Notes under the pieces: model-generated | Told to the model about the DNA's origin: nothing | Seen by the model: only the letters and a program-made list of their open reading frames with translations | Database searches by the model: none | Position numbers and translations under genes: made by a program | Assembly: GCA_945889545.1 (NCBI GenBank) | Contig: CAMDCC010000058.1 | Span: forward strand, 1 to 12,631 | DNA: 12,631 bases | Origin: Bifidobacterium breve | Lineage (GTDB): Bacteria > Actinomycetota > Acidimicrobiia > IMCC26256 > PALSA-555 | Reading direction: 5' to 3' | Part shown: positions 5,681-12,631 of the stretch, one piece after another | How the letters are laid out: each line of letters starts with the position of its first letter | How positions within the stretch are numbered: the stretch's first letter is position 1

Positions 5681-6916
5681 ATGCGCGCGTTGGTCTATGG
5701 CATCGAGCCCGAGCCGCAGCTCGAGCCGAACACCGCGAACCCGCTCCTGGGCGCCTTGGCTCGGACGCCGATGCGCCTCGTCGAGGTCGCCGACCCGGGG
5801 TTCCTCCTGCCCGACTGGGTGGTCACCCGGCCCCGTCTCACGGGCATCTGCGGCTCGGACGCCAAGCAGGTCTTCATGGACTGGGGTGAGGTTGGGCTCG
5901 ATAACCCTATGGGCGACTTCACGTCCTTCCCCCAAATCCTCGGCCACGAAGTGGTTGCCGAAGTCGCGGCGCTCGGCCCTGCCGCCGAGGGTCTCGAAGT
6001 CGGCCAGCGTGTCGTGCTCAATCCCTGGTTGTCGTGCGCGCCTCGGGGTGTGTCGCCCGTGTGCCCGGCGTGCGAGGTCGGTGATCTGTCGTTGTGTTGG
6101 AACTTCCTCACCGGCCCAATCGCACCCGGCATCCACACCGGCACCTCACGCGACGCTTCGGGCGGATGGGCCGAGCTCATGCCCGCCCACGACTCCATGC
6201 TCATCCCGGTGCCCGATTCGGTCCCCGATGAGCTCGCCGTCTTCGCCGATCCGTTCTCGGTCTCCCTGCACGCCATCACCCGCCACCCGCCCCCTCCCGA
6301 CGGCCGCGTGCTCGTGTACGGAGCCGGCGCGCTCGGCCAGTGCGCCGTCGCGATCCTCAGCGCGCTCTACCCCGGAGTCGAAGTCGGCGTGGTCGCGCGC
6401 TTTGCCGCCCAGGCCGACCTCGCCCAGCGCATGGGTGCGGCTCAGGTGTTTGACCACGAGCCGATCCGAGCGCTCATCGAAGATGCTGCGGCATGGTCCG
6501 GTGGTGTGCTCCACGGCCACGGCGCGCTCCCGATGACCTTTCCCGGCGGCATCGACGTCGTCTACGACACCGTCTCGAAGAAGGACACCCTCGAGGTCTC
6601 GGTGCGCCTCCTCAAGGCTCACGGCACGCTCGTGAAGGCGGGAGTCCACGGCCCAACGTCCTGGGAGTGGACGCCGCTGTACTTCAAGGAGATCGCCTGG
6701 GTCGGCTCGAACGCGTTCGGCCTCGAAGAGGTCGACGGCGTACGCCAACACGCCATCCAGCATTACCTCGATCTCGTGACCGCCGAGCGCGTCGACCTCT
6801 CTCCGATGCTCACTCACACCTTCGGCCTCGACGTCTGGCGCGACGCGTTCACCGCGCTGGCGACCCAGGAGGACAGCGGCGCCATCAAGGCCGCGTTCGA
6901 CTTCCGCGGCGCCTGA
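5681..6916 (+). CDS. Zinc-dependent alcohol dehydrogenase, MDR superfamily
   Basis: The 411-residue product is a medium-chain dehydrogenase that would oxidise an alcohol or reduce an aldehyde or ketone with NAD(P). The catalytic zinc site is visible as GICGSD (Cys57) and GHE (His89, Glu90). Four cysteines for the structural zinc are at 119, 128, 131 and 139; the first is spaced further from the second than in the standard CxxCxxC lobe. The Rossmann motif GAGALGQ is at 214-220, and DPFSVSLHA (190-198) takes the place of the usual EP.(S/A)..HA. It is longer than the common 340-370 residues because of extra N-terminal and loop sequence. The ATG at 5681 follows GGAGG at 5672-5676, four bases away. 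It is divergent from the SDR-TetR operon and lies 35 bases before the amidohydrolase gene, probably in one transcript. Substrate unknown. Confidence 0.93.
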   Translation: MRALVYGIEPEPQLEPNTANPLLGALARTPMRLVEVADPGFLLPDWVVTRPRLTGICGSDAKQVFMDWGEVGLDNPMGDFTSFPQILGHEVVAEVAALGPAAEGLEVGQRVVLNPWLSCAPRGVSPVCPACEVGDLSLCWNFLTGPIAPGIHTGTSRDASGGWAELMPAHDSMLIPVPDSVPDELAVFADPFSVSLHAITRHPPPPDGRVLVYGAGALGQCAVAILSALYPGVEVGVVARFAAQADLAQRMGAAQVFDHEPIRALIEDAAAWSGGVLHGHGALPMTFPGGIDVVYDTVSKKDTLEVSVRLLKAHGTLVKAGVHGPTSWEWTPLYFKEIAWVGSNAFGLEEVDGVRQHAIQHYLDLVTAERVDLSPMLTHTFGLDVWRDAFTALATQEDSGAIKAAFDFRGA

Positions 6917-6951
6917 GCACCTAGGCCGATCGCGAACCATCCGGAGCCGCC

Positions 6952-8103
6952 GTGTCCACCTCAGTGATCGACAGCGACCAGCACCTCGTCGAGATGCCGA
7001 GCTTGTGGCGCGATCACGCCGACCCCACCGCGCGTGACGACGCGCTGCACATCCAACGCGACACACTCGGCTACGACTGGTTGACCTGGCGCGACCAGCC
7101 CTTCGCGATCGCAGATCTGCGCCGACCCGGCGACGTCGACGCGATCGGGCAACTCCGCGACCGATACCGCCGCGGCCTCCCCGCGGCCGAGCGTGAGGAG
7201 GTGGACGTCGCGCCCCGCGACTACTGGGACCCCGCCGCTCGGGTCGCCAAGCTCGACGAGCTGGATCTCGACGAGGCGGTCGTCTTCCCAAACTTCGGTC
7301 TGGTCTGGGAGCGCACCCTGGATGAATCGCTCCCCGCGCTCACGACCAACATGACGGCGTGGAACCGCTGGTGCGAGACCGTCGCCCACGACGGGCTCGG
7401 ACGCTTACACCCGGTCGCCCACCTCACGTTGCGCGACGAGCCGTGGCTGCTCGACCAGCTCGCCAGTTTGGGTCGCGCTGGCATCCGTCTGGCCATGATC
7501 GCCCCCGCCCTCGTGGACGGGCACCCCCTCTCGCACCCCGACCACGACCGCATCTGGGCCGCGTTCGTCGAGCACGGGGTGACCCCCGTGTTCCACACCG
7601 CCGATCAGCGCCGACCGTTTGGCGACACCTGGTACACCGACGCCGACGGCGACGTGGACCCCGTCCTGCAATCGGTCTTCATCTGGGCGCCCGCCGCGCT
7701 GGCGTGCACCGACCTCATTCTCAACGGGGTGCTCGCCCGTCACCCCGAGCTTCGCCTCGGCTGCTTCGAAGCCTCCGGCGTGTGGGTGCCGATGCACCTG
7801 ATGCTCCTCGACGGCGGCCACGACATCGCGGCGCGCCTCAACGGCCGCCCCACCGTCGAGCTCGCGGAGCGGCCGAGCGACTACTTCCGGCGCCAGATTC
7901 GCGTCTCGGCCTTCGCCTACGAACGTCCCGCGCAGCTCGCCCGCCAGTCGGCAGCCGTCTATATGGCGTGCTCGGACTACCCACACTCCGTCGGCACCGC
8001 CGGAGTCCAGGCCGCCTATGCCGCCGGGGACCCTTCGGGGATCGACGACGAAGCCGCCCGTGCGCTGTTCCACGACAACATCGCCTTCCTGCTCCGGCGC
8101 TGA
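6952..8103 (+). CDS. Amidohydrolase-2 family metal-dependent hydrolase or decarboxylase
   Basis: The 383-residue protein belongs to the amidohydrolase-2 (PF04909) TIM-barrel group, which includes ACMSD and related decarboxylases and hydrolases. Visible landmarks are an N-terminal VIDSDQHLVE (5-14) in the place of the metal-binding D.H segment, a barrel histidine in VFHTAD (His215), GCFEASGVWVP at about 270-280, and the late metal or catalytic aspartate in CSDYPHSVG (Asp342). The GTG start at 6952 has GGAG at 6943-6946, five bases upstream. It follows the alcohol dehydrogenase by 35 bases and is followed by a 69-base gap with its own candidate operator. Many actinobacterial members stand in catabolic clusters without a defined reaction. 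Whether this one hydrolyses a lactone or amide, or decarboxylates a ring acid, cannot be told from sequence. Confidence 0.9.
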   Translation: MSTSVIDSDQHLVEMPSLWRDHADPTARDDALHIQRDTLGYDWLTWRDQPFAIADLRRPGDVDAIGQLRDRYRRGLPAAEREEVDVAPRDYWDPAARVAKLDELDLDEAVVFPNFGLVWERTLDESLPALTTNMTAWNRWCETVAHDGLGRLHPVAHLTLRDEPWLLDQLASLGRAGIRLAMIAPALVDGHPLSHPDHDRIWAAFVEHGVTPVFHTADQRRPFGDTWYTDADGDVDPVLQSVFIWAPAALACTDLILNGVLARHPELRLGCFEASGVWVPMHLMLLDGGHDIAARLNGRPTVELAERPSDYFRRQIRVSAFAYERPAQLARQSAAVYMACSDYPHSVGTAGVQAAYAAGDPSGIDDEAARALFHDNIAFLLRR

Positions 8104-8129
8104 CGGGCCGGTACGGGTCGCATGTTTTC

Positions 8130-8144
8130 CATACGCTGCGTATG
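8130..8144. promoter_or_regulatory. Candidate TetR operator, perfect palindrome CATACG-CTG-CGTATG
   Basis: A perfect 6+3+6 inverted repeat in the 69-base gap before the amine oxidase gene. It shares both arms, bar one base, with the site at 5635-5649 in the divergent promoter region. Its right arm overlaps a TATGAT -10-like hexamer, so a bound protein would block the promoter. This makes repression by the local TetR regulator plausible; it is not shown. Confidence 0.55.
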
Positions 8145-8146
8145 AT
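8141..8146 (+). promoter_or_regulatory. Possible -10 element (TATGAT) of the amine oxidase promoter
   Basis: TATGAT is one base from the TATAAT consensus and lies 26 bases before the GTG start. The -35 region (about 8117-8122, GTCGCA) is poor, as is common in high-GC genomes or with activator-dependent promoters. It overlaps the palindrome. Confidence 0.35.
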
Positions 8147-8172
8147 CTGGGCGCCGCTGACAGGAGGCTGAC

Positions 8173-10119
8173 GTGACCGACCAACGGACCCCGCTCGCCG
8201 CGCACGCCACTGCGCACCCCGTTCACCCACTCGAGATGGTGACAGGCGAGGAGATGCAGCGAGCCGCGGAGATCGTCCGTGCCGACGCGCGCTTTCCCGC
8301 GAACGGGATGTTCGCCCATGTGCGGTTGCACGAGCCGGCCAAGGACGAGCTCGCCGGGTACGCAGCTGGCCAGGCGGTCGATCGCCGGCTCGAGGCGCTC
8401 GTCGTGCCGCCCGACCGGCTCGAGGCCATCGAGATCGTCGTCTCCGTGGCCAGCGGTGAGGTCGTCTCCTGGACCGTCCAGCCCGGGATGCGACCCGCGC
8501 TGCTCTTCGGCGAGTCGATGTACGCCATCCTCGGCGTGCGGGAACACCCGGAGTGGCAGGCCGCGCTGCGTCGACGCGGCATCGAGGACTTCGATCTCGT
8601 GCAGATCGACCCGTGGCCGGCCGGGAGCTTCGGGAGCCCCCACGAAGAAGGCCGCCGCATCAGCCGCTGCATCGCGTACCTACGCGAGTCGGCCACCGAC
8701 AACGGTTACGCACGCCCCCTCGAAGGGATGATCGCGTTCTTCGACCACGGCGCGCGCGAGGTCCTCGAGGTGGTCGATCTGGGCGCGGTGCCGCTCCCAC
8801 CCGAGCGGGGCTCGTACCTCCCCGAGGATGTCGGACCGATGCGCGACGACCTCAAGCCGCTCGAGATCACCCAACCCGACGGTCCCAGCTTCACCGTGGA
8901 CGGCAACCTCGTGCAGTGGCAACGGTGGTCGCTGCGCATCGGGTTCGACCCGTACGAAGGGCTGACCCTCCACGACATCAGCTACCGCGACGGCGACCGC
9001 ACCCGACCTGTGCTGCACCGCGCGTCGATCTCCGAGATGGTGGTGCCCTACGGGCATCCGGGACCGATGCACGGGTGGAAGAACGCGTTCGACGCCGGCG
9101 AGTGGGGACTCGGACGGATGGCGAACTCGCTCACCCTCGGATGCGACTGCCTCGGGGAGATCCACTACTTCGACGCGATCCTCGCCACCGAGGAGGGCAC
9201 GCCGTACACGGTCGAGCACGCGATCTGCATGCACGAGGAGGACTACGGGATCCTCTGGAAGCACCAGGACCTCCACGGCGGCACCACCGAGGTCCGACGC
9301 TCGCGCCGACTCGTCGTGAGCTTCATCGCGACGGTCGGCAACTACGAGTACGGCTTCTACTGGTACTTCTACCTCGACGGGAACGTGCAACTCGAGGTGA
9401 AGCTGACCGGCATCGTCTCACCCATGGCCGTTACCCCCGGTGACGATCTGTCGTGCGCCAACCTCATCGCGCCCGGGCTGGCCGCGCCGAACCATCAACA
9501 CATCTTCTCGGCCCGCCTCGATCTCGACATCGACGGCACGACGAACACCGTGGTCGAAGTCGAAGCTGAAGCTGTGCCCCCCGGTCCCGACAATCCGTGG
9601 GCCAACGCGTTCCGGCAGAAGTCGACCGTGCTCGAGACCGAGCTCGCCGCGCAGCGCGACGTCAACGCCGCGACGAGCCGGGCCTGGAAGGTCGTCAACC
9701 CAGACGTGACCAACCGTCTGGGCCTGCCGGTCGGCTACAAGCTCACGCCCACGATGTCGACGCCGACGATGCTCGCGGCACCGGAGTCGAGCGTCGGTCG
9801 CCGCGCCGGCTTTGCTCGACACAACCTGTGGGTGACTCCATACTCGCCCGATGAGCGTCGCGCCGCAGGCGACTACCCGAACCAGCACGAAGGTGGCGAT
9901 GGGCTCCCGCGTTGGACCGCGGCCGACCGACCGATCACAGATACCGATGTGGTGCTCTGGTACACGTTCGGCGTCACCCACTTCGCGCGCCCCGAGGACT
10001 GGCCGGTGATGCCGGTCGAGTACACCGGCTTCCTGCTCTCTCCGGTCGGCTTCTTCGAACGGAACCCCGCGCTCGACGTCCCGCCGAGCACGGGTGCCGG
10101 CTGCCACGCGTCACCGTGA
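8173..10119 (+). CDS. Copper-containing primary amine oxidase with TPQ cofactor
   Basis: The 648-residue protein matches bacterial copper amine oxidases such as the phenethylamine/histamine oxidase of Arthrobacter globiformis (about 640 residues). These convert a primary amine, oxygen and water to aldehyde, hydrogen peroxide and ammonia. The self-processed cofactor tyrosine is Tyr391 in TVGNYEYG. The catalytic base is Asp307 in NAFDAGE. The copper ligands are His441 and His443 in NHQHIFSARLD and His603 in FGVTHF. The conserved Tyr293 (VVPYGHP) is kept, but the usual D of YGDP is H here. Relative to the Arthrobacter enzyme as I remember it, substrate-channel positions differ (Ala305 before FD, Trp311 in GEWGLG, Met316 in RMANS). 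There is no signal peptide, so it should be cytoplasmic. The GTG at 8173 has AGGAGG at 8162-8167, five bases upstream. The family is certain; the amine is unknown. Confidence 0.97.
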   Translation: MTDQRTPLAAHATAHPVHPLEMVTGEEMQRAAEIVRADARFPANGMFAHVRLHEPAKDELAGYAAGQAVDRRLEALVVPPDRLEAIEIVVSVASGEVVSWTVQPGMRPALLFGESMYAILGVREHPEWQAALRRRGIEDFDLVQIDPWPAGSFGSPHEEGRRISRCIAYLRESATDNGYARPLEGMIAFFDHGAREVLEVVDLGAVPLPPERGSYLPEDVGPMRDDLKPLEITQPDGPSFTVDGNLVQWQRWSLRIGFDPYEGLTLHDISYRDGDRTRPVLHRASISEMVVPYGHPGPMHGWKNAFDAGEWGLGRMANSLTLGCDCLGEIHYFDAILATEEGTPYTVEHAICMHEEDYGILWKHQDLHGGTTEVRRSRRLVVSFIATVGNYEYGFYWYFYLDGNVQLEVKLTGIVSPMAVTPGDDLSCANLIAPGLAAPNHQHIFSARLDLDIDGTTNTVVEVEAEAVPPGPDNPWANAFRQKSTVLETELAAQRDVNAATSRAWKVVNPDVTNRLGLPVGYKLTPTMSTPTMLAAPESSVGRRAGFARHNLWVTPYSPDERRAAGDYPNQHEGGDGLPRWTAADRPITDTDVVLWYTFGVTHFARPEDWPVMPVEYTGFLLSPVGFFERNPALDVPPSTGAGCHASP

Positions 10120-10135
10120 CGGAGCAGTGGACCCC

Positions 10136-11056
10136 GTGAGCGCGACCATCCAACGGTTCGCCGCCACGAGCGAGCCCGACGCGGTGTGTGCGGCGCTCGA
10201 GGCCGACGGTGCTGTCATCGTCGAGGGGCTGCTCGACCTCGACGTGGTCGAGCGGGTCAATGACGAGCTCGGGGCTGCCATCGACCGCGCCGACCCGAAC
10301 GAGGCGCTGTTCAACCCGGTCATGCAGGCCTTCCACGGGCCATGCACGAAGCAGATCACCGGGGTGCCGGGCTTGTCGCGCACGTTCGCGGTCGACGTGA
10401 TGTGCCACCCGATGCTCCTGGCGATCTGCGACCGCATCCTGCTGCCGTCGTGTGCTCGCTACCAGCTCAACCTCGGTCATTGGCTCCAGCGCGGCCCGGG
10501 CGCCGACGAGCAGTGGCTGCATCGCGACGAGGCGGTGTGGAGCGACGTGCCCCGCCCGCATCCCGAGCTCCAGCTCGCGTCGGTGATCGCGTTCGTCGAT
10601 TTCACCCGCGACAACGGTGCGACCCGTGTCGTGCCCGGCAGCCACCGCTGGCCGGATCGACAGCTCTCGCCGGCCGAGCAGATGTCGGGGCCACAGCCCG
10701 ACCCGGACCAGATCGCCTACGCCGAGATGCCAGCCGGCTCGGCGGTGGTGTACTCCGGCGGCACTATCCACGGCGGTGGCGCCAACTCGACCGACATCCC
10801 GCGTCGTGGCGCGCACCTCTCCTACACGCTCGGTTGGTTGCGCACCGAGGAGAACAACTACCTCTCGACGCCACCAGAGGTGGCGGCCACGCTCCCCCGC
10901 CGCGCACAGGAGGTGCTTGGTTACGCGCTGCACGACAGCCTCGGGCGGGGCGGCGGCTACCTCGGCATGGTGCGCATGCAAGACCCGGTCGAGCTGCTGG
11001 CCCGTGGCGAGCTCGGCACATCGGGATCGGCAGAACCGGGACTCGGGAGGTCGTGA
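10136..11056 (+). CDS. Phytanoyl-CoA dioxygenase (PhyH)-like Fe(II)/2-oxoglutarate oxygenase
   Basis: With this start the product has 306 residues and the PhyH layout. An N-terminal DGAVIVEGLLD segment is at about 24-34. The iron-binding His129-x-Asp131 (WLHRDEAVW) comes next, then TRVVPGSHRW at about 163-172, and a distal His212 (GTIHGGGANST). Arg224 in RRGAHLSYTLGW may hold 2-oxoglutarate. Such enzymes hydroxylate unactivated carbons of acyl-CoAs or free secondary metabolites. Starts at 10094, 10127 and 10136 are all GTG and in frame. I prefer 10136 because GGAG at 10121-10124 is 11 bases away, a little long but better than the 2 bases before 10127, and because 10094 would overlap the amine oxidase and has no binding site. 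Its stop overlaps the next start by one base (TGATG). The family is firm; the substrate is unknown. Confidence 0.9.
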   Translation: MSATIQRFAATSEPDAVCAALEADGAVIVEGLLDLDVVERVNDELGAAIDRADPNEALFNPVMQAFHGPCTKQITGVPGLSRTFAVDVMCHPMLLAICDRILLPSCARYQLNLGHWLQRGPGADEQWLHRDEAVWSDVPRPHPELQLASVIAFVDFTRDNGATRVVPGSHRWPDRQLSPAEQMSGPQPDPDQIAYAEMPAGSAVVYSGGTIHGGGANSTDIPRRGAHLSYTLGWLRTEENNYLSTPPEVAATLPRRAQEVLGYALHDSLGRGGGYLGMVRMQDPVELLARGELGTSGSAEPGLGRS

Positions 11057-11868
11057 TGGCGGCACAGGCGGGAGTCAGCGATTGGGCGGGGCGACGCGTG
11101 CTGGTGACGGGCGCGTCGTCGGGGATCGGTGCCGCGCTGGCGCGCGATCTGGCGGGCCAGGGTGCGATTGTCGGCATGTGTGCGCGACGCACCGATTTGC
11201 TCGACGAGGTTCTCGACGAGTGTCGCCGTCACGTGCCCGCATGCCAGGCCTGGGCGGTTGACCTCGGTGAGCTCGACGGACTCGAGGACTTCGTCGCGCA
11301 AGTCGAACGCGAGCTCGGCGGCATCGACACGCTCGTGAACAACGCGGCCGCCGTGTTGAGCGGAACCACCGACGGCACACCGTGGGCCGATGTCGAGCGC
11401 CTCGTGCAGACGAACTATCTGTCCCCGGTCCGGCTCACCTTGGCTGCGCTCCCCGCGATGCGGGCCCGTGGTGCCGGCCAGATCGCAGTCGTGTCGTCGA
11501 TGGCGGCCCGGATGGCCACGCCCGGCGAGTCGGCCTACGCGGCGTCGAAGGCGGCGTTGTCGGCCTGGTTCGAGTCGCTGGCAGCCGAGCTCTGGGACAG
11601 CCCGATCAGCGTGCACCTGGTGTATCCCGCGCTCATCGAAGTGGAGTCCGATGTCGACGGCGACGATGCGCTCGCCGATTCACCCAACGCGGCGAAGCAC
11701 ATCCCCGCGCCAGTGTGTGCGCGCGCCATCCGCCGTCAGCTCGAGCGCGGTGACCTCGAGCTGTACGTGCCCACGCCGGTGAAGCAAGGCGTCGTGATGC
11801 GAATGAACGACCCCGAAGGGTCGATCCAGATCATGGCTGACTGGTTCCGATCCAATCCGCAGCACTGA
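11056..11868 (+). CDS. Short-chain dehydrogenase/reductase, paralogue of the SDR at 4769-5584
   Basis: The 270-residue SDR has TGASSGIG at 18-25, CARRTDLL at about 42-49, NNAA instead of NNAG at 95-98, and catalytic Ser148, Tyr161 and Lys165 (VVSSMAA, SAYAASKAALS). It shares long identical blocks with the SDR at 4769-5584, including TNYLSPVRLTL-type text and the PGES/EAY segment, so one probably arose from the other by duplication. The ATG at 11056 reuses the last base of the PhyH stop (TGATG) and has GGGAGG at 11045-11050, five bases upstream, so the pair is translated together. The CARR arginine hints at NADP(H) (inference). It probably acts on the alcohol made by the PhyH-like oxygenase or the aldehyde made by the amine oxidase, but this is only inferred from the shared operon. 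Confidence 0.93.
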   Translation: MAAQAGVSDWAGRRVLVTGASSGIGAALARDLAGQGAIVGMCARRTDLLDEVLDECRRHVPACQAWAVDLGELDGLEDFVAQVERELGGIDTLVNNAAAVLSGTTDGTPWADVERLVQTNYLSPVRLTLAALPAMRARGAGQIAVVSSMAARMATPGESAYAASKAALSAWFESLAAELWDSPISVHLVYPALIEVESDVDGDDALADSPNAAKHIPAPVCARAIRRQLERGDLELYVPTPVKQGVVMRMNDPEGSIQIMADWFRSNPQH

Positions 11869-11876
11869 CGACGGCG

Positions 11877-11902
11877 TCACGCCGCGGAGTGCTGCGGCGT
11901 GA
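11877..11902. terminator. GC-rich hairpin between convergent genes
   Basis: TCACGCCGC (11877-11885) pairs perfectly with GCGGCGTGA (11894-11902) around an eight-base loop, eight bases after the SDR stop and overlapping the stop of the P450 gene. A nine-base GC-rich stem between convergent genes suits a bidirectional terminator. There is no T run, so it may act without one or only protect 3' ends. Confidence 0.4.
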
Positions 11903-12631
11903 ACGTGATCGGCAAGCTGGTCCACCCGGTCACGTTGCCGCTATGGAAACGACGGGCGCGGTCGCGGTCGACGACGTAATCGGGGATCCGCCGGTGGATC
12001 TCTTCGAGCGCGACCTTGCCCTCCATGCGCGCCAACGCGGCGCCGAGGCAGAAGTGGGCGCCGTAGCCGAAGGCGAGATGCCGCTCGGGTCGCCGGTGGA
12101 TGTCGAACTGCTCGGCGCTGGGTCCGAACTCCCGCTCGTCGTGGTTGGCCGCGCCGATGACGAGGAGTACCGACTGGCCTTCACACATGATCTGACCGTG
12201 GCGCTCGATGTCGCGGGTGAGCGTGCGGTGCATGTACTGGGTCGAGTTGTGGAACCGCAGCACCTCTTCGACCGCCGCCGGGATCAGGGTGGGATCATCG
12301 ACGAGTTGGCGGCGCTGGTCGGGGTGGCGATCGAGGAGCTCCACCGCGTTGGCCACCATCTTCGTCGTCGTCTCATGGCCGGCGATCACGAACAGGGTGC
12401 AGAACCCGAGCAGCTCCAACTCGGTCAGCGAACGGCCGTCGACCTCGAGCTCGAGGAACTCGGAGATGAGGCCCGGGTCCACGTGCGACCGACGACCACG
12501 GAGGTCGTCGGCGAAGTACGCAACCAGAGCGAGCATCCCGTCGAGCGCCACCTTCGGCATCTCGATCTTGCCGTCGTCGCGGACCATCACCGCGTCGGCG
12601 TGGCGGCGCAGCTCGGTGCGATCCCCTTCGG
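11877..12631 (-). CDS. Cytochrome P450, N-terminal part beyond the right edge
   Basis: The visible 250 codons are the C-terminal part of a P450 of about 400 residues; the frame is open to the right edge, where the text EGDRTELRRHADAV is normal P450 sequence. Numbering from the first complete visible codon, the I-helix oxygen motif AGHETT is at 83-88, ExxR (EVLR) at 122-125, and the haem loop FGYGAHFCLG at 187-196 with Cys194 as the thiolate ligand. The form is that of soluble class I bacterial P450s, which need ferredoxin and ferredoxin reductase; neither is encoded here. These enzymes hydroxylate steroids, terpenes, fatty acids and similar compounds. It converges on the SDR at 11056-11868 with eight bases between stops. 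CYP family cannot be assigned without alignment. Confidence 0.95.
   Translation of the reverse strand, partial: EGDRTELRRHADAVMVRDDGKIEMPKVALDGMLALVAYFADDLRGRRSHVDPGLISEFLELEVDGRSLTELELLGFCTLFVIAGHETTTKMVANAVELLDRHPDQRRQLVDDPTLIPAAVEEVLRFHNSTQYMHRTLTRDIERHGQIMCEGQSVLLVIGAANHDEREFGPSAEQFDIHRRPERHLAFGYGAHFCLGAALARMEGKVALEEIHRRIPDYVVDRDRARRFHSGNVTGWTSLPITFTPQHSAA

Noticed and set aside
4769..6136. A 455-residue version of the first SDR
   Set aside because: The first 184 residues are antisense to the alcohol dehydrogenase; the AAGGAG-ATG at 5584 and the SDR fold mark the true start.
7405..8643. A 412-codon minus-strand frame
   Set aside because: It is the complement of the amidohydrolase and amine oxidase genes and shows only compositional bias.
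10094..10135. GTG starts at 10094 or 10127 for the PhyH-like gene
   Set aside because: 10094 overlaps the amine oxidase end and lacks a binding site; 10127 is only two bases from GGAG. 10136 is the best compromise, though not certain.
1..12631. CRISPR arrays, insertion sequences, riboswitches
   Set aside because: No regularly spaced repeats, transposase coding or recognisable riboswitch core were found on either strand.

Overview
The window is high-GC DNA with closely packed genes, many GTG and TTG starts, and enzyme families typical of soil or aquatic Actinomycetota (TetR-controlled SDR, P450 and catabolic clusters). No marker fixes the genus. Hand counts of single 60-base lines gave 39/60 and 31/60 G+C in the left edge gene (1-60, 401-460) and 43/60 in the amine oxidase gene (8401-8460), so the left end may be less GC-rich than the rest.

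Left end (1-1410). A multi-pass membrane protein gene runs off the left edge on the minus strand. It is divergent, across 34 bp, from a small gene for a stand-alone Gmad2-type immunoglobulin-like domain. Then comes about 530 bp without a convincing gene. It holds the 3' half of a tRNA-Val (anticodon UAC) on the minus strand, with homology starting in the anticodon loop and no 5' half. That is the usual footprint of an integration event into a tRNA gene. Its orientation puts the inserted DNA on the right, so the catabolic genes may lie on, or at the edge of, an integrated element. No integrase is visible here.

Catabolic block (1411-12631). A Gfo/Idh/MocA oxidoreductase (plus strand) converges on a four-gene minus-strand operon. 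In transcription order this is an SDR, a TetR regulator, a DHRS1-like SDR and an HSD17B4-type hydroxyacyl-CoA dehydrogenase-like SDR, with overlaps or gaps of a few bases. Divergent from it are a zinc-dependent alcohol dehydrogenase and an amidohydrolase-2 protein, then a copper/TPQ amine oxidase, a phytanoyl-CoA dioxygenase (PhyH)-like protein and a fourth SDR. A cytochrome P450 on the minus strand runs off the right edge.

How the parts may fit (inference). The set could take a primary amine to an aldehyde (amine oxidase), oxidise alcohols and aldehydes (alcohol dehydrogenase, SDRs), hydroxylate unactivated carbons (P450, PhyH), and finish by hydrolysis or decarboxylation (amidohydrolase) and a beta-oxidation-like step (HSD17B4-type SDR). 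A hydrophobic amine, alkaloid or steroid-like amine is a reasonable substrate guess, but no gene fixes it. The two main promoter regions carry matching near-palindromes of the form CATACG-N3-CGTAYG. They are good candidates for the operator of the local TetR protein and would join the block into one regulon.
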